From: Helicobacter ganmani
GTDB taxonomy: Bacteria; Campylobacterota; Campylobacteria; Campylobacterales; Helicobacteraceae
Reading direction: 5' to 3'
Length of the DNA stretch: 64,000 bases
NCBI RefSeq assembly: GCF_003364315.1
Contig: NZ_NXLS01000004.1
Span: forward strand, 62,001 to 126,000
Of this stretch, positions 34,840 through 41,771 are shown one piece after another. The notes below the pieces were generated by a model, which was not told where the DNA came from, did not search any database, and worked only from the letters and a program-made list of their open reading frames with translations. Position 1 is the first letter of the stretch; the number at the start of each line of letters is the position of its first letter. The translations under genes and the position numbers were made by a program.

Positions 34840-35400
34840 TTAAATCCTTTTTGTCGCACGACTTAGCCAAAGCCAAAGCCCACCTAGCAACACAACAATA
34901 AACGCGGGGGCAAGAGCGGGATACTCTCCTATCATCTCAAATCCTTTGATTAAAATTCCTCCTGAAAAATATCCAGCGATTCCTAGACTAATACTCCAAA
35001 TCACCGCACCTATGGCATTATAAAGGTTGAACTTCATCAAAGAATAAGGGGTTAGCGCAATCGCAAGTGGCACAAGCGTTTTTAAGCCATAAATGTATTT
35101 TTTGAAAATCAAAATAAGAGAGCCGTATTTACGCATAAGCAAATGCACCAATGCCAATTTACGCCGATGAGACGCAAGATAAGGCTGCATCATTGCCTTT
35201 TGATAACGCGCAAGATAAAAAAGTAACCAATCTCCCAAAAAATTTGCCACACAAGCAACCAAAATGCTAAGGCTTAAATCCATTTTGCCTGCAAAACTCA
35301 AAACACTTGCACCAATAAGAGCGACAAATCCACCGCCAAGAGAGTATAAAAATAAAATTGCATAGCCATATTTCGCAATCAAATCTATCGTTTCTTGCAT
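34840..35400 (-). CDS. DedA-family membrane protein
   Basis: 186 residues with several membrane segments and the DedA/SNARE-associated domain pattern, including the conserved central region with G-D and R and the segment K-K-Y-I-Y-G-L-K-T-L-V-P-L-A. Recent work links DedA proteins to lipid carrier or phospholipid flipping and proton-dependent envelope homeostasis; the specific substrate here is unknown. It is upstream of metH with no gap, an arrangement that probably reflects co-transcription rather than shared function. Confidence 0.88.
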   Translation of the reverse strand: MQETIDLIAKYGYAILFLYSLGGGFVALIGASVLSFAGKMDLSLSILVACVANFLGDWLLFYLARYQKAMMQPYLASHRRKLALVHLLMRKYGSLILIFKKYIYGLKTLVPLAIALTPYSLMKFNLYNAIGAVIWSISLGIAGYFSGGILIKGFEMIGEYPALAPAFIVVLLGGLWLWLSRATKRI

Positions 35401-35554
35401 TGTTTTCCTTAAGTTTTAACGAATCAAAAGTAAAACTTTAGCAAAATCTTGTCTTTTTTGTGATAAATTCTGCTAAATTATCTTTTAGTAATGGAATCTA
35501 AAGACGAAATTTTCTTTGGAGGATTGCTTGCTATAAGCCAACATTATAGAAATT

Positions 35555-35824
35555 TTAATTTGTCTTATTATGTTCTTTGGGATAAAGTGAAGCGTGCCAA
35601 ATACAAAACCCTACCAAAGCCACACCTGCCCCTATATGCACTGCCTTTGCTACTCTATTTTTCACAAACAATGCACTCCCGCTTGTCAGTAATAAAGTCG
35701 TTGTCATACCTATTTTCGCCATTTCTCTCTTCATTTCCATATAGCTTTTTGTAAATTTTGGATTCCGTTTTCCAAGAGGCTTGCTTGTTTGTGATTCTTT
35801 TTGCGTTGCTATCTTTTCTTTCAT
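35555..35824 (-). CDS. Small membrane protein, last gene of the fez-like operon
   Basis: 89 residues. A basic N-terminal half is followed by two hydrophobic segments (I-G-M-T-T-T-L-L-L-T-S-G-S-A-L-F and V-H-I-G-A-G-V-A-L-V-G-F-C-I-W-H). No family recognised. The ATG overlaps the stop of the 43-codon gene upstream (ATGA), and AAAGGA lies just before, so it is probably translated. The 154 bases between it and the DedA gene contain no convincing gene. Confidence 0.7.
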   Translation of the reverse strand: MKEKIATQKESQTSKPLGKRNPKFTKSYMEMKREMAKIGMTTTLLLTSGSALFVKNRVAKAVHIGAGVALVGFCIWHASLYPKEHNKTN

Positions 35825-35952
35825 ATTTGTCCTTTTGTCTTTGATTTCATCTTGTGTTGTTGGTATTTTTTTCTTTTTAATTGTGCATTTTGTAATGTTT
35901 TTGCTGTTAGGATTCCGCTTGCAAAAGTGGTTAAAAGTAATAAAATCTGCAT
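35821..35952 (-). CDS. 43-residue membrane microprotein in the fez-like operon
   Basis: A short gene between the P-type ATPase and the final operon gene. AAAGGA overlapping the ATPase stop is six bases before its ATG, and its TGA overlaps the next ATG. The product has one hydrophobic segment (Q-I-L-L-L-L-T-T-F-A-S-G-I-L) and a very basic tail rich in K and Q. Tight coupling at both ends argues that it is real. Family unknown. Confidence 0.65.
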   Translation of the reverse strand: MQILLLLTTFASGILTAKTLQNAQLKRKKYQQHKMKSKTKGQI

Positions 35953-35962
35953 TTATAATCCT

Positions 35963-38059
35963 TTAAATTTTAATGCGTCGCAATGCGTTTAGCAAAAGCG
36001 CAATCGTTGTTCCATTGTGCATAAAGGCGGTTTGAATCGGACTAAGCTTCCCAAGACTTGCTAAAGCTAGAATCAACGAATTAACACTCACAGCAATTTT
36101 AAATCCTCTATGCACTTTCTTTAAGGCTGCCACTGCAAGCTCCCTTGCCTCCGCCACCACTTCAATATCATCACGCAAGAGCACAATATCCGCACTTGCT
36201 TTGGCAATATCTGCTCCTTTGTGCATACCTATTCCAACATCTGCGCGTATTAGAGCGGGTGCGTCGTTAATTCCATCGCCGACAAAAGCAACTTTTTTGC
36301 CCTCTTGCATAATGTCCTCTAAAATTTCAGCCTTTTGGGTGGGCAAAACTTCTGCATAATAGCGGTCAATCCCCAACTCTAAAGCAATTTGCTTGGCTTT
36401 TTGATGTGTATCTCCTGTAAGCATAATGATTTCCTTAATGCCACTTTCACGCAGGCGCGATAAAGCTTTTTTAGCATTTTCTCTTAAAGTATCCTTTAGT
36501 AAAATAACGCCTAAAAGCTTCTTGTCGTAACCTATAAATAAAGGCATTTCACCATTTTTTAAGTGTTTGGAGATTCTTTGTTCATAAAAATCAAATACGA
36601 TTCCCTCATCGTCTTCTAAAAAATGTCTAGAGCCGATAATAACGCATTTTCCACTAATTTCACTTTTGACGCCATGCGCGACGATAAAGGTTACTTCATC
36701 GTGATGAAAATGCCTAAAATGCTTTTCTCTTGCTGCTTTTACAACTGCTTTTGCAACAGGGTGAAAATAATGCTCCTCAATACTTGCGGCGAGATTCAAT
36801 ACCGCTTCTTTATCCCAAGATTCCTCAAAAGAAACTACATCTAGCACTTCTAAATCACCTTTAGTTAAAGTGCCTGTTTTGTCAAATACAAACACCTCTG
36901 CAAGTTGCAAAGATTCCAAGCTTTTTGCACCTTTGATAATAATTCCCTCCTTGCCCGCATTGGAAATAGCAGATTTAAACGCAACGGGGGTTGTAAGCTT
37001 CAATGCGCAAGAATAATCGGCTTGCAACACACTCGCACTGCGCATAAGGTCTTGAGTAAAAAAATAAGAAAGCAAGGATAAACCAAGCGTAATAGGCACT
37101 AAAGAATCCGCCATTTTAGAAGCATTCAATTCTTGAGAGGATTTTTGCACAAGTGTTTCTTTAATATAGGTTTTTATACGCGCCATTGCAGTTTGTTCCC
37201 CCACAGATTCCGCCCAAACCTTAATTTGTCCCTCTTGCACAATCGTGCCAGAGAGCACTTTATCTCCATAATCTTTAGGGGTAGGAGTTGCTTCACCTGT
37301 CATAGAAATTTGATTTATCAATGCTTTCCCTTGTGTGATGTGTCCATCTACCAAAATTGTATCTCCTGCACCAATCACAACAATATCACTAACTTTCAGT
37401 TCCTCACTTGAGACTTGCAAAAGCACATTTTCGCCATCTTGGATTCTCTCTACCCAAGCTTCCCCACTCTTTTGCTTTGCAAGCTCTTTTAGCAAATCAT
37501 CACTTTTGTACATTGTCATCTCTTCAATGTATTCTCCAAGTGCTAACATAAAATTCGTAGAGTTTGCTGTCTTGAAATCTTTTAAATACAATGAAATGGC
37601 TACCGCCATAGCTTCCAATGTGCGCGAATTAATGCCGTGTGTTAAGGTTTCTTTAATTCCACTAAAAAGCAAAGGAGCGGAGGCAATCGCAGAGAATCCT
37701 AATTGAAATTTGGGATTCTGTAAAAAAGGAGAAATTAAAAACGCGCTTCCCGCTCGCGCCACTTCAGCAGAACTCGGAATCTCATCACGCAAAGCCAAAT
37801 AGCTTTCTTTTTTATTGACTCCTTGCGATTCTACCTTTGCTTGTTCCAAGGCTGTTTGCACTAGACTTGTAATCTCCTCTAACTCACCCCTGAAAACCAC
37901 AATCACATTGCCCAAAATTGCATTTACACGGGCATTGGAAATCTCTGCGCAAGATTCAAGCAAAAGACGCAATTTTAGAGAATCCACCCTGAAACTAGAT
38001 TTGCAATGATATTTAAAACGTGCTCTTGTTTGGGTTGCGTGCAATAAAATAAGTTGCAT
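35963..38059 (-). CDS. Metal-transporting P1B-type ATPase, FezB-like
   Basis: 698 residues. An N-terminal HMA-like fold lacks the CxxC metal motif. The core has T-G-E-A (254-257), phosphorylation site D393 in D-K-T-G-T-L-T, an H-P locus motif, and G-D-G-I-N-D-A-P. The metal-site helix reads D-Y-S-C-A-L-K-L-T-T-P (SCA at 350-352) instead of C-P-C, so it is not a classical copper or zinc pump. The SCA pattern and operon partners suggest the P1B-6 group that includes FezB of ferrosomes, which loads iron into a membrane compartment. That functional link is inference. Confidence 0.82.
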   Translation of the reverse strand: MQLILLHATQTRARFKYHCKSSFRVDSLKLRLLLESCAEISNARVNAILGNVIVVFRGELEEITSLVQTALEQAKVESQGVNKKESYLALRDEIPSSAEVARAGSAFLISPFLQNPKFQLGFSAIASAPLLFSGIKETLTHGINSRTLEAMAVAISLYLKDFKTANSTNFMLALGEYIEEMTMYKSDDLLKELAKQKSGEAWVERIQDGENVLLQVSSEELKVSDIVVIGAGDTILVDGHITQGKALINQISMTGEATPTPKDYGDKVLSGTIVQEGQIKVWAESVGEQTAMARIKTYIKETLVQKSSQELNASKMADSLVPITLGLSLLSYFFTQDLMRSASVLQADYSCALKLTTPVAFKSAISNAGKEGIIIKGAKSLESLQLAEVFVFDKTGTLTKGDLEVLDVVSFEESWDKEAVLNLAASIEEHYFHPVAKAVVKAAREKHFRHFHHDEVTFIVAHGVKSEISGKCVIIGSRHFLEDDEGIVFDFYEQRISKHLKNGEMPLFIGYDKKLLGVILLKDTLRENAKKALSRLRESGIKEIIMLTGDTHQKAKQIALELGIDRYYAEVLPTQKAEILEDIMQEGKKVAFVGDGINDAPALIRADVGIGMHKGADIAKASADIVLLRDDIEVVAEARELAVAALKKVHRGFKIAVSVNSLILALASLGKLSPIQTAFMHNGTTIALLLNALRRIKI

Positions 38060-38077
38060 TGCTTTGCCTAATGCTCT

Positions 38078-38413
38078 TTAGGTGTCCATTTCAACATCAT
38101 TGACTTCCGCCTTTGCGTCCTCATAACGTTCTTTTAACTCCTCTATTCCGCTTTCAAACAAGCTACTTACCTTGGCAAAACCTTTAAAAATCGCTTTTTG
38201 TGCATTCTCATTAGTTAAGATAAAGGTTGCAACTGCACCAATAAGTGCGCCTTTTAGAAAATCTTTTTGCGTATTCTCATTTCCAAGAAATCCTGTTGTA
38301 GTATAAGGATTGTTTTGGTTTTGAGAGTTTGGGATTCCGTATTGCGCATTGTTTTGTGTATTTCTTGTGTCAAAAGAATTGATATAGGGATTATTTGGAT
38401 TTGGTTGAGACAT
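38078..38413 (-). CDS. YtxH-like small membrane protein in the fez-like operon
   Basis: 111 residues. An N/Q-rich N-terminal region (about 50 residues) is followed by a hydrophobic segment (L-K-G-A-L-I-G-A-V-A-T-F-I-L) and an acidic helical tail (G-I-E-E-L-K-E-R-Y-E-D-A-K-A-E-V). This resembles YtxH-type proteins. AAAGGAG precedes the ATG. N-terminal low complexity plus one helix is also described for FezA-like proteins, but I cannot prove that identity. Confidence 0.7.
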   Translation of the reverse strand: MSQPNPNNPYINSFDTRNTQNNAQYGIPNSQNQNNPYTTTGFLGNENTQKDFLKGALIGAVATFILTNENAQKAIFKGFAKVSSLFESGIEELKERYEDAKAEVNDVEMDT

Positions 38414-38446
38414 TTAAGAACTCCTTTTATAAATTATGATTCAGTT

Positions 38447-38767
38447 TTAAGATTCTTTTTTTGGATTTGCAAGTGCTTGGATTCCATAAATACTCACTAC
38501 TCCAATAGCAACCAATGTTGTGGCTTCTAGCAAACTTTTCAATGGTAATTGTGTGTTTCCCAAAGAATTTGCTGCTGCGATTCCACAAGCCGTGATGATT
38601 CCACCCTCCAAAGTTGCAACAGCCGTATTCTTAAGAGCTTCTTTTTGGCTAATTTCTCCTTTTTGAACCTTAAGAATCTCATAAGCTCCACTCAATATCA
38701 AAGCAATTACTCCACCACTTAATGCGTGTCCAGTAATAGAGCGAGGCATACCTGTATTAATAATCAT
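38447..38767 (-). CDS. Small membrane protein in the fez-like operon
   Basis: 106 residues, three hydrophobic helices rich in glycine and alanine (A-L-S-G-G-V-I-A-L-I-L-S-G-A; L-E-G-G-I-I-T-A-C-G-I-A-A-A; A-T-T-L-V-A-I-G-V-V-S-I). Glycine-rich helices of this kind recall small magnetosome and related compartment membrane proteins, but the family is not certain. AAGGAG lies 8 bases before the ATG. Confidence 0.7.
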   Translation of the reverse strand: MIINTGMPRSITGHALSGGVIALILSGAYEILKVQKGEISQKEALKNTAVATLEGGIITACGIAAANSLGNTQLPLKSLLEATTLVAIGVVSIYGIQALANPKKES

Positions 38768-38779
38768 TTCAAAAACTCC

Positions 38780-39034
38780 TTATGTGGTTTGCGTAGAATC
38801 CTTAGAATCCTCTTTGGAGTCTATCTTATCCTTTAAATTCTGTGCGGTTTTTTCAAGGGTGCTTTGCACACATTGCAATGCCTTATGGGAAACCTCTCTC
38901 CCTTTATCTAAGCCTTTTTGCAAATCTGCATTTATTGTGTGATTTTCAAAAGATTCTTTGATTTTTCTGCGCTGCGTAAAGAGAAGCGCAACTCCTGCCC
39001 CGACTGCTAGCCCCGCAACAAATGGTAATGCCAT
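38780..39034 (-). CDS. Small glycine-zipper membrane protein in the fez-like operon
   Basis: 84 residues: an N-terminal glycine-zipper helix (A-G-L-A-V-G-A-G-V-A-L-L-F) followed by a long charged, amphipathic helix ending in a D/S/T-rich tail. YtxH-like in layout. AAGGAG just before the ATG. Two such proteins flank the three-helix protein, suggesting membrane scaffolding. Confidence 0.7.
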   Translation of the reverse strand: MALPFVAGLAVGAGVALLFTQRRKIKESFENHTINADLQKGLDKGREVSHKALQCVQSTLEKTAQNLKDKIDSKEDSKDSTQTT

Positions 39035-39036
39035 TT

Positions 39037-39657
39037 TTACTCCTTGTTTTGATTTAAAAATTCGTTTAATAAACTCGCCCCCAATGCTCCAACAATGACC
39101 CCGCCAATGAGAGAATAGTTGAATTTATGCAAAAAACTTTCTAACTCCATTTGACTTAGAGCTCCATTTTGCATTTTATTAACCATTTCACCTGCCTCAT
39201 TTAAGAGTGCTTTACCCTCACTTAAGGCTTTAAGTGTGCTTTGGAGATTTTGTGTAGAATCTCGTGCAACACCTTGAACCTGCTCAAATGTATGAATAAG
39301 TGCGGGAATATGGTTATTAAAGCTTGCAGCTTGGAGACGATAAAAGGTGTCTAACACTTCCGAATCCTTCTCATTTGCAATAAGAGTATTGTAAAGTTCT
39401 ACATTTTTATTTTCGTTTATAAGTGCAGTCTGTAAAATTTCCTCTATGCTAGAAAAACTTGCAAAACTCTCCGCATTGTAAGGATTCTGTGGAATTACAA
39501 CACCTAAATTTTGCAAATGCCAACTCAAAGCGTTAATATGCGTTTGTTCGGCATTTTGGAGATGAGCAAAGACTTGCCCATAAGAGCTTACAGACGCATA
39601 AAAGCTATAAGCTTTGTATTCATCGTTTAAAGCCAAAAGTAAATTTTCAGCCCTCAT
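39037..39657 (-). CDS. Ferritin-like four-helix protein with C-terminal membrane anchor
   Basis: 206 residues. The first 130 resemble a diiron/rubrerythrin-type bundle: L-N-D-E-Y-K-A-Y, A-E-Q-T-H-I-N-A-L and I-N-E-N-K-N-V-E-L-Y supply E/H pairs, though the last expected glutamate before N-N-H is missing, so metal binding may be altered. A long helix follows, then a glycine-rich C-terminal hydrophobic segment (L-I-G-G-V-I-V-G-A-L-G-A-S-L). It overlaps the HMA2 gene upstream by eleven bases, with AAAGGAG before its ATG. A membrane-tethered iron-binding role is inferred. Confidence 0.68.
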   Translation of the reverse strand: MRAENLLLALNDEYKAYSFYASVSSYGQVFAHLQNAEQTHINALSWHLQNLGVVIPQNPYNAESFASFSSIEEILQTALINENKNVELYNTLIANEKDSEVLDTFYRLQAASFNNHIPALIHTFEQVQGVARDSTQNLQSTLKALSEGKALLNEAGEMVNKMQNGALSQMELESFLHKFNYSLIGGVIVGALGASLLNEFLNQNKE

Positions 39658-40012
39658 TTAATCTCCTTTGAAGATGATAATTGATTATTTGCGCAATCTC
39701 TTCTAGTTTTTCACCCTGCATTAAATCCTCAAAAACCTTTGGATTTAGCAAATGTGCGTCATATTGAATCGTCAATGAGCCAATTAATTCATTAAGCTTG
39801 ATGGTGGATATCAATGGAGTTTTTTCTAAAAATTTCAAAAATGCCTGAAAATCTACCGCACTATTTTCCACATATTTTTTCAATTTCGCATCTGCACGCA
39901 AACGGATTCTACCCTTTGTGTGATGAATAATAGAAAAATAATCACTAAAAACCTGCAAGTCTTGAGGTGTAATGGAAAATTCCTGACCCTCTTTAAATAT
40001 AAATTTTTCCAC
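39647..40012 (-). CDS. HMA2-domain protein, first gene of the fez-like operon
   Basis: About 121 residues with the HMA2 core [12 protein letters not shown], a ferredoxin-like fold related to metal-binding domains but without CxxC. Similar proteins accompany FezB-type ATPases (FezC-like). A TTG at 40045 allows a longer product; I use the GTG at 40012 because AAAGAAAG precedes it and the predicted transcript start lies near 40053. The overlap with the ferritin-like gene implies coupling. Confidence 0.7.
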   Translation of the reverse strand: MEKFIFKEGQEFSITPQDLQVFSDYFSIIHHTKGRIRLRADAKLKKYVENSAVDFQAFLKFLEKTPLISTIKLNELIGSLTIQYDAHLLNPKVFEDLMQGEKLEEIAQIINYHLQRRLNEG

Positions 40013-40059
40013 TCTGCTTTCTTTAAAATTGGTAATCAATGTCAATATCTTAAAGCGGA

Positions 40060-40065
40060 ATTATA
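40060..40065 (-). promoter_or_regulatory. -10 element (TATAAT) of the fez-like operon
   Basis: Perfect TATAAT on the minus strand 48 bases before the GTG at 40012. A Fur-box-like sequence lies immediately upstream, over the -35 and spacer region. Confidence 0.55.
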
Positions 40066-40071
40066 GAATAA

Positions 40072-40086
40072 TGAAAATTAATATCA
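40072..40086 (-). promoter_or_regulatory. Fur-box-like site at the fez-like promoter
   Basis: TGAAAATTAATATCA matches TGATAATnATTATCA at 12 of 14 informative positions. It overlaps the -35/spacer area of the minus-strand promoter, ideal for repression by iron-loaded Fur. The glnA gene is on the other side, starting about 100 bases away. Confidence 0.55.
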
Positions 40087-40149
40087 TCTTAAAGTTTTTT
40101 AAAAAGTTAAGTTTTAATTCTCTTCAATCGCAATTAAACAAAAACTTTG

Positions 40150-40155
40150 TAGAAT
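40150..40155 (+). promoter_or_regulatory. Probable -10 (TGTAGAAT-type) of glnA
   Basis: TAGAAT with a nearby upstream TG, 32 bases before the glnA ATG at 40188. One mismatch; the assignment is moderate. Confidence 0.4.
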
Positions 40156-40187
40156 TGCGCGAAAATTTCATTCTTAAAAGGTATTTT

Positions 40188-41624
40188 ATGGAAAAGCCGG
40201 CTGTTGATAAAAAGGCTATTAAGCAGTTTTTTGATTTTTGCAAGGAAAATGAAGTTGAGTTTATTGACTTCCGCGTTACAGATATTAAGGGGATTTGGCA
40301 TCATTTTTCCTTTAGTGCAAGCTCTATTGATGAAAGTAGCTTTGAGGGGATTCCCTTTGATGGAAGCTCCTTTCCTGCGTGGCAACCCGTTCATCAGTCG
40401 GATATGATTCTAATCCCAGACCCCGTGCGTTATTTTATTGACCCTTTCACCGCCGACACGACAATAGTAGTATTTTGTGATGTATGGGATATCTACAAAA
40501 ACAAACCCTATGAAAAATGCCCACGCAGTATCATCAAACGCGCAATGAAACATCTAAACGAAAGTGGAATCGGTGATGTGGCATATTTTGGTCCAGAAAA
40601 TGAATTTTTCATTTTTGATTCTATCAAGATGAAAGATTCTGTGAATTGTCAATACTATGAAATTGACACAGAAGAAGGAGAATGGAATCGCTCTAAAGAA
40701 TACGAAGGAGTCAATCTTGGACATCGTCCTGGCACAAAAGGAGGTTATTTCCCTGTTGCTCCTGTAGATTCTATGGTAGATTTGCGTGCAGAGATTGTCA
40801 AGGTGCTCAATCAAGTAGGACTAGAAACTTTTATCGTGCATCACGAAGTTGCGCAAGGACAAGGAGAGGTAGGAGTTAAATTTGGTGATATGTTAGAAGC
40901 AGCAGATAATGTTCAAAAGCTTAAATATGTTGTAAAAATGGTTGCTCATCTGAATGGCAAAACAGCTACTTTTATGCCAAAACCACTTTATGGGGACAAT
41001 GGGAGCGGTATGCACACGCATATTAGCATTTGGAAAAAAGGCAAGAATCTTTTTGCAGGAAATGCCTATGAGGGTTTAAGCGAAATGGCAATGCACTTTT
41101 TAGGCGGTGTTTTAAAGCACGCAAGAAGCATTGCGGCTTTTACAAATGCTTCAACAAATTCCTATAAACGCTTGATTCCCGGCTTTGAAGCACCTAGTAT
41201 TCTTACTTATTCTGCACAGAATCGCAGTGCGAGCATTCGGATTCCCTATAATAGTGGAGAAAAAGCGAAGAGAATGGAATTTCGTTTCCCAGATAGCTCA
41301 AGCAACCCTTACTTAGCTTTTGCTGCACTTTTAATGGGGGGGCTAGATGGTATTATCAATCAAATAGACCCGGGCAAACCAATGGAAGTCAATCTTTTTG
41401 AGCTTACTTTAGATGAGATTCGTGAAAAAGGCATCAAGCAACTTCCACATACCCTAAGAAGTGCAATTGAAGAAATGCTTTTAGATAAGGAATTTTACAA
41501 AGTTGGGCAAGTTTTTAGTGAAGAGTTTATTCAAACCTACAAACAATATAAATTTGAAACTGAAATTTGGCCTTGGGAAGCGCGTCCGCATCCTTTTGAG
41601 TTTATCACAACTTACAGCTGCTAG
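40188..41624 (+). CDS. glnA: Glutamine synthetase type I
   Basis: Makes glutamine from glutamate, ammonia and ATP; a dodecamer in the cytoplasm. Motifs: D-G-S-S-F near residue 60, [10 protein letters not shown], the metal/ATP motif [14 protein letters not shown], and N-R-S-A-S-I-R-I-P. The frame is open back to 40029, but AAAAGG before the ATG at 40188 gives a normal 478-residue protein starting M-E-K-P-A-V. Divergent from the fez-like operon. Confidence 0.95.
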   Translation: MEKPAVDKKAIKQFFDFCKENEVEFIDFRVTDIKGIWHHFSFSASSIDESSFEGIPFDGSSFPAWQPVHQSDMILIPDPVRYFIDPFTADTTIVVFCDVWDIYKNKPYEKCPRSIIKRAMKHLNESGIGDVAYFGPENEFFIFDSIKMKDSVNCQYYEIDTEEGEWNRSKEYEGVNLGHRPGTKGGYFPVAPVDSMVDLRAEIVKVLNQVGLETFIVHHEVAQGQGEVGVKFGDMLEAADNVQKLKYVVKMVAHLNGKTATFMPKPLYGDNGSGMHTHISIWKKGKNLFAGNAYEGLSEMAMHFLGGVLKHARSIAAFTNASTNSYKRLIPGFEAPSILTYSAQNRSASIRIPYNSGEKAKRMEFRFPDSSSNPYLAFAALLMGGLDGIINQIDPGKPMEVNLFELTLDEIREKGIKQLPHTLRSAIEEMLLDKEFYKVGQVFSEEFIQTYKQYKFETEIWPWEARPHPFEFITTYSC

Positions 41625-41734
41625 ATTCTATAATCTCTTGCAGTTTTTTCAAGGCGTAAAACTAGAAAAAGAGTTTTAAACTCACAAAAAATCTTTTGTG
41701 TCATTTACCCTGATTCTTTTTATTTTAAATTTGC

Positions 41735-41740
41735 TATAAT
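41735..41740 (+). promoter_or_regulatory. Extended -10 (TGCTATAAT) of the 703-residue sensor-like gene
   Basis: Perfect TATAAT with TGn extension, 31 bases before the ATG at 41772, in an otherwise empty gap after glnA. Confidence 0.6.
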
Positions 41741-41771
41741 AGCAGAATCTATTTTTTATACAGGATTTAAT

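Noticed and set aside
35491-35754. 87-codon plus-strand frame after the DedA gene
   Set aside because: Antisense to the small operon gene at 35555-35824, without a good ribosome-binding site or recognisable domain.
40029-40187. N-terminal extension of glutamine synthetase
   Set aside because: Adds 53 residues not found in the family; AAAAGG before 40188 marks the usual start, and the promoter lies within the extension.
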